A stretch of DNA of 64,000 bases from positions 1,798,001 to 1,862,000 of the forward strand of contig NZ_CP136600.1 of assembly GCF_032911225.1 (NCBI RefSeq), read 5' to 3'. Shown here one piece after another: positions 39,085 through 48,642 of this stretch. Position 1 is the stretch's first letter. Every line of letters starts with the position of its first letter. Origin of the DNA: Thalassotalea fonticola (GTDB lineage Bacteria; Pseudomonadota; Gammaproteobacteria; Enterobacterales; Alteromonadaceae). The notes under the pieces were generated by a model. It worked only from the letters and a program-made list of their open reading frames with translations. It had not been told where the DNA came from and did no database searches. The position numbers were made by a program, and so were the translations under genes.

Positions 39085-40431
39085 ATGGGTACGATCACAC
39101 CAATGGAACAAACAACGAAAGCCAAAAAAGAGATTAAAATGCCAGCTAAAAAAGCAGGCAATTCTTCTAAAGCTGTGTCGGGTGCCGGTATGGACCGCAA
39201 AGTAAGCCGCAAACAAAATCCCCTGAAGAAATGGCCTGGGATCACCGTTTTAGCAGTAGTTATTGGCTATTTTGGTTATCAATCAATCACCACAAATGGT
39301 GGCAGGTCGTTAAGCGTGGATCAAAACCGAATTGTCGTATCAACGGTTACCAGCGGCACGTTTGAAGATTTCATCCCAGTGCGAGGCCGCGTAACGCCAG
39401 CAAAAACCGTCTATTTAGATGCCGTTGAAGGTGGTCGTGTAGAACGCATATTGGTTGAAGATGGTGCAACTTTAAATAATGGTGATTTAATTGTTGAATT
39501 GTCGAATGCCTCACTACAACTTAATGTGCTAGGTAACGAAGCGAGAGTTGCTGAGCAGTTGAATAATATGCGTTCAATTGAGTTATCGCTTGAGCAAAAT
39601 CGCCTACAACACAAACGTAACCTGGTAGATATTAATTACCAAATAAAGATGCTTACTCGCCAGTTAGAACGAGAACAGCAACTAGTTACTACCGGGTCTG
39701 TTGCTCAAACCAAGTATGAAGATACTAGCGACACCCTACAATGGTATAAAAACCGCCTTACCATCACTCTTGAAAGCCAAGCCTCTGATACTCGCATGCA
39801 AACCGAGCAATTAAAGTTTTTAAAAGATACCAGCAACCGCCTTGAAGGTAACTTAGAGATCTCACGTAAAAATTTGGAAAATATGAACGTTCGTGCCCCG
39901 GTTAATGGCAAGTTATCAGGTTTTAATGTGGAAGTGGGGCAAAGTATTGGCCGTGGCGAGCGCCTTGGGCAAATAGATACGCCTAACGATTATAAACTTA
40001 CTGCCAATATTGATGAGTTTTATTTGGGCCGTGTCGATCTTGGTCAAAAGGCGAAGTTTGATGATTACCAATTGGTGATTTCCAAAATATACCCGCAGGT
40101 AATAAATGGTCAGTTTGAAGTCGACTTCAAATTTATTGGTGAACAGCCATCTAATATTCGCCGCGGCCAAACCATTCAAACCAAATTGACCTTAGGTGAT
40201 GAAACTAAAGCCTTGTTAATACCTAATGGTGCATTTTTTCAAGATACTGGCGGTAATTGGATATTCGTAGTCACTGCTGATAAAACCGAGGCGGTTAAAC
40301 GCACGGTTCGTTTAGGGCGCAGAAACAGTCGCTATATCGAAGTACTGGATGGTTTGGACGAAGGCGAGCAAGTGATAACTAGTCCGTACAGCAGCTATCA
40401 AGATATGGAACGCCTGAACTTAAACAATTAA
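39085..40431 (+). CDS. MacA/HlyD-like membrane fusion protein
   Basis: About 448 residues: a short cytoplasmic segment, one membrane anchor (PGITVLAVVIGYFGYQSI), then a periplasmic adaptor with a lipoyl-like half (VEGGRVERILVEDGATLNNGD), coiled-coil hairpin, the second lipoyl half (NVRAPVNGKLSGFNVEVGQ) and beta-barrel. It would link the ABC permease to an outer membrane channel or deliver substrate in the periplasm. I chose the ATG at 39085 because it lies downstream of the predicted sigma-54 transcription start and has TGAGGA about 10 bases upstream; ATG codons at 39103 and 39139 are alternatives. It is first in a three-gene operon. Confidence 0.85.
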   Translation: MGTITPMEQTTKAKKEIKMPAKKAGNSSKAVSGAGMDRKVSRKQNPLKKWPGITVLAVVIGYFGYQSITTNGGRSLSVDQNRIVVSTVTSGTFEDFIPVRGRVTPAKTVYLDAVEGGRVERILVEDGATLNNGDLIVELSNASLQLNVLGNEARVAEQLNNMRSIELSLEQNRLQHKRNLVDINYQIKMLTRQLEREQQLVTTGSVAQTKYEDTSDTLQWYKNRLTITLESQASDTRMQTEQLKFLKDTSNRLEGNLEISRKNLENMNVRAPVNGKLSGFNVEVGQSIGRGERLGQIDTPNDYKLTANIDEFYLGRVDLGQKAKFDDYQLVISKIYPQVINGQFEVDFKFIGEQPSNIRRGQTIQTKLTLGDETKALLIPNGAFFQDTGGNWIFVVTADKTEAVKRTVRLGRRNSRYIEVLDGLDEGEQVITSPYSSYQDMERLNLNN

Positions 40432-40531
40432 TTTGGGCCATTAGCTTAGTACCGTTAACGCAAACAAATTTTAAAATTAAATAACTTTTAATTTAAATAA
40501 GAAATCAACATCGAAATAAGGAAAATGAATT

Positions 40532-41212
40532 ATGTTAAAGCTACACAATCTTTCAAGAGTATATCAAACAGACGAAGTTGAAACGGCCGCATTAAACAGT
40601 GTCAACATTGAAATTGAACAAGGCGAATTTGTTGCCATTATGGGGCCTTCTGGTTGCGGTAAATCAACCTTATTGAATATTGTTGGCATGTTAGATAATC
40701 CTTCGGATGGTCAATATATGTTTATGGACGAAGACATTTCAGGTTATAGCGAAGCGCAACTGGCCAACATTCGTAAACAAAACATTGGTTTTATTTTCCA
40801 GAATTTCAATTTAATTGAAGAGCTTTCAGTGCAGGAAAACATTGAGCTGGCGTTGCTTTATCACAACATTCCAACAGCTGAGCGTAAAACGCGTGTTGCA
40901 AGAGTAATGGACAAAGTGGGGATTGCCCATAGAGCTAAGCATATGCCAAGTCAATTGTCTGGTGGACAGCAACAACGTGTAGCGGTTGCCCGTGCTGTGG
41001 TTGGCGATCAAGCGATGATCTTAGCCGATGAACCTACCGGAAATTTAGACAGCGCCCATGGCCAAGAGGTCATGGAGATGTTGCAACAGTTAAATCAAGA
41101 AGGTACCACCATAGTTATGGTAACGCATAGCCCAGCTCATGCGGACTACGCGCGTCGTACTATCAATCTGTTTGATGGCCATGTGGTGACTGAAAATGTA
41201 CGTGCGGCGTAG
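40532..41212 (+). CDS. MacB/LolD-type ABC transporter ATPase
   Basis: A 226-residue stand-alone nucleotide-binding protein: Walker [10 protein letters not shown], signature [14 protein letters not shown], Walker B MILADEPTGNLDS. These match the class that works with FtsX-type permeases (MacB, LolD, FtsE). It lies between the adaptor and the permease, spaced 100 and 51 bp, with AAGGAA before the start. Confidence 0.93.
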   Translation: MLKLHNLSRVYQTDEVETAALNSVNIEIEQGEFVAIMGPSGCGKSTLLNIVGMLDNPSDGQYMFMDEDISGYSEAQLANIRKQNIGFIFQNFNLIEELSVQENIELALLYHNIPTAERKTRVARVMDKVGIAHRAKHMPSQLSGGQQQRVAVARAVVGDQAMILADEPTGNLDSAHGQEVMEMLQQLNQEGTTIVMVTHSPAHADYARRTINLFDGHVVTENVRAA

Positions 41213-41263
41213 CATAACGTACAGAGAAAAGTTAAATAGTTACAGATTATTAAAGGAACTAGC

Positions 41264-43696
41264 ATGTTTCAGAATTACATAAAAATAGCGATACGGGCAT
41301 TAGCAAAAAATAAACTTTATGCCGCCATCAACGTTATTGGCTTAGCCATTGGCCTTACCGTTTATTTATTCGGAGGCATTATTGCCGAATACGAGCGTAA
41401 TCATGACACTATGTATAAAAACCATCAGCGAATTTATACCGTAGGATCTGTTTTGTCCCCTACAGCTAATATTGGCGTGAGCCAACTCGATAACACTTAT
41501 TCGGCATTGGGACCACTAATTGGCGCAGAACTTGAAGAGTTAGACACAGTTGCCCGTACGATAAGGCGCGGTTATTTACTGACGATTGCTGATAACCACT
41601 TTCATGAAACACTAAGGTTTGCCGACAAAGAGTTACTGAGCATTTTTGATTTTGATTATATCTCAGGTGATGCTAGCGCTTTGGCTGACCCAAAAGGTTT
41701 AGTACTTACTCGTGAAACGGCAATAAAGTTTTTTGGCCGAATAGATGTTGTTGGTGAAACCGTAATGCTTAATCACGAGCACGACTTACACGTAACGGCG
41801 GTTATAGAAGAAATACCGCAAAACAGCCATTTTAATTCATCCCTTATCACCGATGCGATAACAATGTTTGCGCCCTTAGAAGCACTTAACCGGATAGAAG
41901 ACTGGGATTTGGCAGGTAACTGGAACAACATTAGCACTGGTAATCATGTTTATGTGATGACCAAAGAATCGATGAGTACAGCTGATTTAAATCGAAAATT
42001 AAATGCAATTTTTGACCGTCATGTTGAAGCTGAAATGAAAGAAAAATTCATGACGTCATTAAGCGTTCGCCAACTTAAAAACACCAATGCTTCATTTTGG
42101 GATATGGTGGGCATGCCAGTCATTGAAACTATTCAAATATTAGGTGTATTGGTACTTCTCATCGCGATTGTTAATTACACTAATCTAGCCACAGCTCAGA
42201 GCATTGGCCGTGCCAAAGAAGTAGGTTTGCGCAAAACATTAGGGGCGGGCCGAGGCCAACTAATGACGCAATTTTTAACCGAGAGTATGACCATAGCTTT
42301 TATATCAATGATCTTGGCCATAGTATTTTTAGAATTATTGGTGCCATTATTTAATGGTGCAACCGATAAAGTTGTAGCAATAAAATACGTAGCTCTCTTA
42401 CCTTGGTTATTAAGCACAACAATTATCGTTGGACTTATTGCTGGTGCTTACCCAAGTTTTCTTATTACCAAGACCACACCCATAGATGCATTACGGGATG
42501 TAAATGGTAAAGGTGCAAAAGGTAACTTTTTCCGTTCATTAATGATCGGCACGCAATTTATGTTGTCTATTTTTATGCTCGCTCTGGTAATGATAGTATT
42601 TTTTCAAAATGAAAAAGTTCAACAAAGCAGTGATATCTATCCAAAAGATGAAGTATTGTTACTTGAAAAAATGGCAGTAGAGTCGATACGTACAAGAGAA
42701 AATACGTTACGCAACGAATTACTACAATTAGATGATGTCAGAAGTGTTACTTTCGCCGCACAAGTGCCATTTGAACAAAGCAACAGTCAACGAGAAGTAA
42801 GTAGAATTAAAGGAGAGAAAAACAGTGACGTGCAAGCAAATGTGAATGAAGTTGATCATGATTTTTTGACAACTTTTGACGTGCCTTTAATTGCTGGTAG
42901 AGACTTTTCAAGAGATGTTCTTGGCGATGAAAGACGCGATATTGAAAATCGTAGGGCTAATGTTATCGTTAACGAATTATTGACTAAGAAACTCGGTTTT
43001 GCCACACCAGACGATGCTGTAGGGGAAACATTTTGGGGCGAACAAGGAGAAGAAACAGAATCATTCCAATACGACATTGTTGGGGTGATGGAAGATCAAA
43101 ACTTGTTAGGTCTACATAATAAAATGAAAGCGTGGATTTTTATTAATAATCCCGAACCACATCGCTATGGTGCAATTCGTATTCGTAAAGGTGCTTCAGC
43201 CAATATCATTACTGAAATAGAGGAAGCGTGGAAAAGAGTATTACCCGACTACCCTATTCAACATAGATTTTTAGATGGATTGTTTAACCAAATCTATCAA
43301 ATTTATAAAACCATGAATGGTGTTTTAGCAGGCTTTGCTGGCCTTGCACTGCTATTAGCATTAATCGGGTTATTTGGCTTGGCTGCTTTTATGGCACGCT
43401 CTCGCACTAAAGAGATAGGCATTCGCAAAGTAATGGGCGCTTCATTACCACAAATTGTTAAATTGTTATTATGGCAATTCTCTAAGCCGGTGATGTGGGC
43501 TATTATTTTTGCCCTACCATTAGCTTATTTTACCTCAAACATGTACTTGCAATTTTTTGCTGAACGCATTGATTTACAGATCCCGATTATTTTTATGTCG
43601 GGCATTATAGCGGTAGGTTTAGCTTGGGTTGTTATTGCGCTACATGCATTTAAAGTTGCGAGCGCAAACCCAATAAGTGCATTACGTTACGAATAA
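41264..43696 (+). CDS. MacB-like ABC permease with duplicated FtsX domains
   Basis: An 810-residue permease with two similar halves. Each half starts with a membrane helix and a periplasmic MacB_PCD-like domain followed by a three-helix FtsX domain. The FtsX regions contain RAKEVGLRKTLGAGRGQL and RTKEIGIRKVMGASLPQI. This is the large permease form paired with separate ATPases for peptide, antibiotic or lipid export; the substrate is unknown. An AAGGAAC site precedes the ATG. Confidence 0.9.
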   Translation: MFQNYIKIAIRALAKNKLYAAINVIGLAIGLTVYLFGGIIAEYERNHDTMYKNHQRIYTVGSVLSPTANIGVSQLDNTYSALGPLIGAELEELDTVARTIRRGYLLTIADNHFHETLRFADKELLSIFDFDYISGDASALADPKGLVLTRETAIKFFGRIDVVGETVMLNHEHDLHVTAVIEEIPQNSHFNSSLITDAITMFAPLEALNRIEDWDLAGNWNNISTGNHVYVMTKESMSTADLNRKLNAIFDRHVEAEMKEKFMTSLSVRQLKNTNASFWDMVGMPVIETIQILGVLVLLIAIVNYTNLATAQSIGRAKEVGLRKTLGAGRGQLMTQFLTESMTIAFISMILAIVFLELLVPLFNGATDKVVAIKYVALLPWLLSTTIIVGLIAGAYPSFLITKTTPIDALRDVNGKGAKGNFFRSLMIGTQFMLSIFMLALVMIVFFQNEKVQQSSDIYPKDEVLLLEKMAVESIRTRENTLRNELLQLDDVRSVTFAAQVPFEQSNSQREVSRIKGEKNSDVQANVNEVDHDFLTTFDVPLIAGRDFSRDVLGDERRDIENRRANVIVNELLTKKLGFATPDDAVGETFWGEQGEETESFQYDIVGVMEDQNLLGLHNKMKAWIFINNPEPHRYGAIRIRKGASANIITEIEEAWKRVLPDYPIQHRFLDGLFNQIYQIYKTMNGVLAGFAGLALLLALIGLFGLAAFMARSRTKEIGIRKVMGASLPQIVKLLLWQFSKPVMWAIIFALPLAYFTSNMYLQFFAERIDLQIPIIFMSGIIAVGLAWVVIALHAFKVASANPISALRYE

Positions 43697-43761
43697 TTAT
43701 TTTTATCGTACTTTTACAGATCATTATACGGATTGGTATTAGTCGTAGCACATAGCAGAAC

Positions 43762-43799
43762 AAAGGGGCGATACGTTAATTTAACAGCGTGCCCCTTTT
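43762..43799 (+). terminator. Possible terminator between convergent genes
   Basis: AAAGGGGC and GCCCCTTT pair around a 22-nt loop, with TTTTGATATT following on the plus strand. The second arm lies inside the last codons of the exporter gene on the other strand. The loop is large, so confidence is modest. Confidence 0.4.
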
Positions 43800-46096
43800 G
43801 ATATTGTTTGCTGGTTGGTTTTTATTTGCGGTAAAGCATACAGTGCTGGTAGCAAGAGTATATCGGCCAACAACGCCGCGACAAAGGTAACGCTGGCAAT
43901 AACACCCATATCGTTAATCGCAATAAGTTGATTACTCAGCATAGATAAAAAACCCGCCACTAATGCAAATGTTGTATAGATAACGCCTTTACCGGCACTG
44001 TCTAACATTAATTGAATTTGTGCCTGCACCGGCATGTTTTCTTTAGCTAACGATCTTAACTTGGTCAATAAATGAAAGCTATTATCAACCACAATACCAA
44101 TGGCGATAGCTAACACTACCGCTGTGCCAATTCTTACTTTTATTCCGGTTAAAGCCATGAAGGCTAAAGGTATTAAAATGGGTAAAAAATTTATAATAAT
44201 GGCAATAATCACCAATCGTTTTTCTTTTAACGCGACAATAACAATTGGAATTATGATGACAAAAGCAGTGCATAGAGTAATGATCATATCGATTAAAATT
44301 TGATTCATACCTTGTTGGGCAAGCCACCACTGCCCGACAATATCGACTTTAAATTCACTGCCTAAATGTTGCTTCGCCAAATCTTGTATGTGTTTGGTAT
44401 ACAGCATTGCTTGCTTAGAGCCTATATCAGCAATACGAATTTGCAGGGCAACAACGGTATTACTTTCATTAATCAGTTCAGCAAGATTTAATTGCTCAGA
44501 AGGTAAATGTCGCAGTTGTTCTATCGAGTTTTTGTATTGCAATTCATTATTCAGACTGGGTAACAAGTGAAATATAGAATGAATTGTGCCGGTATGCTCT
44601 AACGCTTTAATTGCGTCTATAAATGTTGTTAGTTTATTGACAGAGTTATGTGTAAAAACGTGCTCACCGTCAACTCGTTTAACTCTGATATCAGGCCCTA
44701 AGAAGCCAGTAAATTTTTGCTCTAATAAGGTTTGCGCAACTCTTATGGGGTGCTGCTGAGCTAACTCTTCGTTAAACTTTTGCTCGATATTTATGAAATT
44801 AAAACTGAGCAGGCAAACAACAATAACTCCCCCGGTGCCGCACATAACCTTGTATGGTTGTATCGTGGCAAAGTTAGCCATTTTATACATAAAGCTAACC
44901 GTTGTTTTGGCGAATTTATTATCGATAATGTTTGGCTGTAACAAAATTTTCCGAAGTAAAAATGGGATCAATAGCTGATTTGCCAACCAGAGTTGGATAA
45001 CGGCAACAGCGACGACTAAACCAAAATTTTGAATAATAATGAGTTTGGCCATAAGCAAAGAGAAAAAACCGGCAGCGGTAGAAATTGAGGTGTAAAAACA
45101 CGCTGGCGAGGTAGTAAAGAGCATATCCTCAATCGCAACGTCTGTTTTACGCTCTAGCGAATATTTTCGTAAATATGCTAGGACCATATGAATGGCATCG
45201 GCCACTCCAATAACCAGTATAACGGCTGGCACAACACTATTGATAATGGTTACCGGAATATTTAACCAGCCCATAACCCCAAGACACGAAACAATCACCA
45301 AAAACACCGGCGTAAGTACAATCAATAATACCCGCCATTGTTTTAATACTAGATAAACCAGCATTGCGACAAATACAGTGGTAAGAACTGTGGCAATGAA
45401 TTGATCGATTAGGATCTGTTCAGCATAGGTTGCTTCGACTATTGAAACACCTGATTTATAGACTTGGGTATTTTCAGGTAAATGGTTATTAATTTTACTT
45501 GTTATATTTTCAATAATGAACTGACGTTGCTGCAAGTCACTCAATGGCGGAATAAGCTTTACGGCTAATAAGGTATATTGTTTGTCCTTTGATAACACCA
45601 ATCGATAAGCATCAATATTATCAGCAATTTGCTGTAAACGTTTTTGTAAATCTAGCTCTTCGTTGAAGGATTCTACAGGAAACGCCGGCATTAGTTTTAA
45701 GGTAGGATATTGTTTCGATGATGGCTCGGTAACCAGGTTGTGCAAGGTTGTTAAACTTAGCACTCGAGCAACGCCATTAACCTCTGTTATCTGCGTAGAC
45801 AACTCATTTAAGTTTAAAATAAAGCCCGGCTGTAAGATATTTTGATTATGCAAAATAAAAGTTACATAACTGCCAGACGCTTGGCCAAATGTTTGCTCAA
45901 ATTGTTGGGTAATTTGATATTGCGAGCTTTGTGTTAAAAAAAATGGTTTGAATGAAAAATCATAGCGCAGCTGAAAAATTCCCAGGCTTAATATCAGCCA
46001 AATGATAAAACATGGCACTAAGATCAAACGCTGATTTTTGCCTATCAACTTTTGCAGGTTTAGATAATTTTGATGAACCTTAGTAGAAAAATCCAT
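43781..46096 (-). CDS. MMPL/RND-type exporter
   Basis: A roughly 771-residue membrane protein with two similar halves. Each has one helix, a large periplasmic loop and a bundle of five helices. Conserved helix segments are GVADAIHMVLAYLRKY in the first half and IAIGIVVDNSFHLLTKL in the second, as in MMPL/hydrophobe-exporter RND proteins. The ATG at 46096 was preferred to a TTG at 46102; both give the same protein apart from two residues. It is the last gene of the carrier-protein operon and is the likely route for the product or a lipid intermediate out of the cytoplasm. Confidence 0.88.
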   Translation of the reverse strand: MDFSTKVHQNYLNLQKLIGKNQRLILVPCFIIWLILSLGIFQLRYDFSFKPFFLTQSSQYQITQQFEQTFGQASGSYVTFILHNQNILQPGFILNLNELSTQITEVNGVARVLSLTTLHNLVTEPSSKQYPTLKLMPAFPVESFNEELDLQKRLQQIADNIDAYRLVLSKDKQYTLLAVKLIPPLSDLQQRQFIIENITSKINNHLPENTQVYKSGVSIVEATYAEQILIDQFIATVLTTVFVAMLVYLVLKQWRVLLIVLTPVFLVIVSCLGVMGWLNIPVTIINSVVPAVILVIGVADAIHMVLAYLRKYSLERKTDVAIEDMLFTTSPACFYTSISTAAGFFSLLMAKLIIIQNFGLVVAVAVIQLWLANQLLIPFLLRKILLQPNIIDNKFAKTTVSFMYKMANFATIQPYKVMCGTGGVIVVCLLSFNFINIEQKFNEELAQQHPIRVAQTLLEQKFTGFLGPDIRVKRVDGEHVFTHNSVNKLTTFIDAIKALEHTGTIHSIFHLLPSLNNELQYKNSIEQLRHLPSEQLNLAELINESNTVVALQIRIADIGSKQAMLYTKHIQDLAKQHLGSEFKVDIVGQWWLAQQGMNQILIDMIITLCTAFVIIIPIVIVALKEKRLVIIAIIINFLPILIPLAFMALTGIKVRIGTAVVLAIAIGIVVDNSFHLLTKLRSLAKENMPVQAQIQLMLDSAGKGVIYTTFALVAGFLSMLSNQLIAINDMGVIASVTFVAALLADILLLPALYALPQIKTNQQTISKGARC

Positions 46097-46103
46097 ACTC
46101 AAA

Positions 46104-46328
46104 TTAATCTATATTAAAGAGATCCTGCAATTGACCAACATTTTCAACACTTTTCAATTCTATTTGGCCAAAACTGATCCCGTATAACTCTTGCATTTCG
46201 ATGATCAGTTCAACTAAGGTGAATGAATTATCGACTAAATCAAGCATTTTGGTTTTTGCACTAATCTTATCTTCCGGGCAGGCCAAAATATTTGCCATGT
46301 CTGAAAAAAACTGTTTTTCATCTACCAT
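46104..46328 (-). CDS. Acyl carrier protein 2
   Basis: A 74-residue acidic helical protein with the phosphopantetheine site LVDNSFTLVELI (Ser at the usual DS position, about residue 35). It would hold thioester-bound intermediates. An AGGAGA site precedes the ATG. It stands between the ferritin-like gene and the exporter, away from carrier protein 1, so the two probably load different substrates. Confidence 0.88.
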   Translation of the reverse strand: MVDEKQFFSDMANILACPEDKISAKTKMLDLVDNSFTLVELIIEMQELYGISFGQIELKSVENVGQLQDLFNID

Positions 46329-46347
46329 TGTTTATCTCCTAAATGAC

Positions 46348-46902
46348 CTACGCTGTCATCATAGTTTCAATTCGGTCTTGATATTCATCCGTTACTTTAA
46401 GATACGCGGCTTTGTCAGCCTCCATAAACCGCTTAATGGTTGACTGTACTTCATTAACACCGTACTCAATTTCCATATTTTTTAAAGCCTTACGTACCCA
46501 CTTTAAGTGCCATACTTCTTCACCAATAATAGTCTCTAATGTTTGAAGTACAATTTTTGGTTGTGAAATTATTTTTTTATGGTGCGAGTATTGCTCGAAA
46601 ACTCTTAATTCAAATACATGGGTAATGGCTAAAACCTCCATTAAATTAGACGGTAAACCCGCGGCCTTTAAATAGTAATCCTGATAACTTCGGGCCAGCT
46701 TAAATGGCTCCATATCTAACTTATTTAAGCAATCTGTCCAATACCTTGAATGTTGTGCTTCATCGGCAAATTGTTGCGTCATATTATGCTGGATTATGCC
46801 AGGCTTCATGCTGCGCGCCAGTTGACCAAAAAATAAGGCGCCGGAAATTTCGGAGGTACGGTAGAAACTCAATAACCAACGGATATTTTCATTTATATTC
46901 AT
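46348..46902 (-). CDS. Ferritin-like diiron protein
   Basis: A 184-residue four-helix protein. Metal ligands fit the ferritin-like pattern: Glu18, Glu48-x-x-His51 (DEAQH), Glu98 and Glu129-x-x-His132 (EEVWH). Such proteins act as oxidases or oxygenases or bind iron; a catalytic role is likely here given the neighbours. I chose the ATG at 46902, which has AAGGAG upstream and overlaps the PPTase stop by four bases; the frame to 46932 would run into that gene. I do not recognise a characterised homologue. Confidence 0.78.
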   Translation of the reverse strand: MNINENIRWLLSFYRTSEISGALFFGQLARSMKPGIIQHNMTQQFADEAQHSRYWTDCLNKLDMEPFKLARSYQDYYLKAAGLPSNLMEVLAITHVFELRVFEQYSHHKKIISQPKIVLQTLETIIGEEVWHLKWVRKALKNMEIEYGVNEVQSTIKRFMEADKAAYLKVTDEYQDRIETMMTA

Positions 46903-47516
46903 AATGTACTCCTTTGCGAGAATGCCACGCATAATGCCCCGACATCATCAACAATGCATTTATAGTAAAATAACCAACTAGGATGATTATCAACCGTAGC
47001 TATGCCTGTCATCGCGCTCGGTTGGTCTAGTTGAAAATCAATTAACGCCAACTGTTCATTATTCATTGCCGCTTTGAATAACGCTTCTTTTACCGTCCAA
47101 AGGCGAACAAACTCTTTATCATATTGCTCACTGCTTAACGTTGATAGCCAAGATTGTTCGGTGTTATTAAGAAACCAGTGTGCCATTTGGGGTTTTACTT
47201 TATGCCATGCTTCAAAATCGACTCCGACCCCAGCAACATCATTCATGGTAATGGCTATTGCCAGGCCGTCATTGTGGGTTAAAGAAAACGCTTGGTTAGG
47301 AAAACTTAATCGCTGTGTATCTGAGCTTTGACCATTTTTTAGCAACAACTCTTTTAAAGCGTTACGTCCTTTTAACCAGTCAGTTTTACGCGATTGGGTC
47401 AAAAAAGAATCATAAACCTTTCTTTCATTAAGGCTCAATTGGCTTAAAGGCAACGGCTGTTCACACTTTTTCAGTGACACGTGTTTACCTGACCATTGGC
47501 TGAGAATTTTATCCAT
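46899..47516 (-). CDS. Sfp-type 4'-phosphopantetheinyl transferase
   Basis: A 205-residue PPTase that converts apo carrier proteins to the holo form. The Mg-binding VGVDFEAW and the WTVKEALFKA motif are intact. It presumably activates the two carrier proteins of the operon. It overlaps the preceding gene by eight bases. A dedicated Sfp-type enzyme marks the locus as secondary metabolism. Confidence 0.93.
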   Translation of the reverse strand: MDKILSQWSGKHVSLKKCEQPLPLSQLSLNERKVYDSFLTQSRKTDWLKGRNALKELLLKNGQSSDTQRLSFPNQAFSLTHNDGLAIAITMNDVAGVGVDFEAWHKVKPQMAHWFLNNTEQSWLSTLSSEQYDKEFVRLWTVKEALFKAAMNNEQLALIDFQLDQPSAMTGIATVDNHPSWLFYYKCIVDDVGALCVAFSQRSTL

Positions 47517-48642
47517 TAACTTTTACCCCTTGCGTAACTGTGAAAGAAGTTTGTTTGTTATCCGTTAGTCGGCCCCATTTATTTGCAATTAAATAACAAC
47601 ACACTTTCGGCAGCAGTGTATTCACATCAAAATTTAGTTCTACATTCGAACAATCTCTGGCACGTTTATTATCAACCGCTTTATTAACGTATAACTGCTG
47701 ACTAAACGGCGACATAACCTCTAGTGCCTGCCCTAATATACTGCCTAACGATTGAGTACCATCAATTAGTACCTTAAATGCCGGCCAACTGGCAAAGCGC
47801 GGTTTCAAAATGCGTTTCTGCACAAATTCATCATGCAAATTAAATTGCAGATACACTTCATCAATAAGCTTACCCAACGCCAAAGAATGTTGCTCATCAA
47901 TTGATGAATGAAAAAAACCACGGCTTTCATTAAGTAATAATTGGCCACATAAATCGGCCGATTGATCTCTAGTGGTTAAATAAATTTTTGTTGACTCATT
48001 GCCGGGCATTACGGCCAACAAGCCATAAAAAAGTAACCGTAAGGTTTGATGAAACACATTGTATTGATGTACTTCACCTAAATCATTATCAGCAACTATG
48101 GTGGCCACGCGCACAATTTGCCATGGCAAATCAGCAAATTCTTCAATCAATATTTTTTCAGCATTAAATTTTGACCACTCATAATAATTGGCAAATTCCG
48201 GTGTTGGATGAATAGCGGTTTCATTTAACGCTTTGTTATCTAAACCTGCTGCATATAATGTGCTGATTAATGAAATACATTTTAGCTTTTGGCATTTTTC
48301 GGCGAACAACAATAACTTGCGTGTACCTAATACGTTTACTTGATAGGCATCATCTTTTTCAACGGCAAAGTTGGTAATGGCTGCACAATGCACAATATGA
48401 GTGATTTCTGTGGCGTTTATATCAGCAAATACCGCTTCATCCGCCAGTTCACCAAAGGCTATTTTACAACGAGGGTCGGTTAACAATGAGGCTAACCGTT
48501 GTTTTTTAATTGCTTTAGATTGTTCACTGCTTGCTTTAACCCACAAACATATTTGCAAATTACTATTGCTTAACAAATAGCTAGCAATTGCATAGCCAAG
48601 ATAGCCATCAGCGCCGGTAATTAAAACAACACCTTTACTCAT
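47509..48642 (-). CDS. Thioester-reductase-like extended SDR
   Basis: A roughly 377-residue NAD(P)-binding protein: glycine motif ITGADGYLGYAIA at about residues 8-20, and catalytic YEWSKFNAEK. Its length and the NAD-binding-4-like shape suggest a reductase that releases a carrier-bound acyl or aminoacyl group as an aldehyde or alcohol. A plain epimerase/dehydrogenase function is the alternative. The ATG at 48642 has AGGAGA upstream and forms an ATGA overlap with the previous gene. Confidence 0.8.
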   Translation of the reverse strand: MSKGVVLITGADGYLGYAIASYLLSNSNLQICLWVKASSEQSKAIKKQRLASLLTDPRCKIAFGELADEAVFADINATEITHIVHCAAITNFAVEKDDAYQVNVLGTRKLLLFAEKCQKLKCISLISTLYAAGLDNKALNETAIHPTPEFANYYEWSKFNAEKILIEEFADLPWQIVRVATIVADNDLGEVHQYNVFHQTLRLLFYGLLAVMPGNESTKIYLTTRDQSADLCGQLLLNESRGFFHSSIDEQHSLALGKLIDEVYLQFNLHDEFVQKRILKPRFASWPAFKVLIDGTQSLGSILGQALEVMSPFSQQLYVNKAVDNKRARDCSNVELNFDVNTLLPKVCCYLIANKWGRLTDNKQTSFTVTQGVKVNG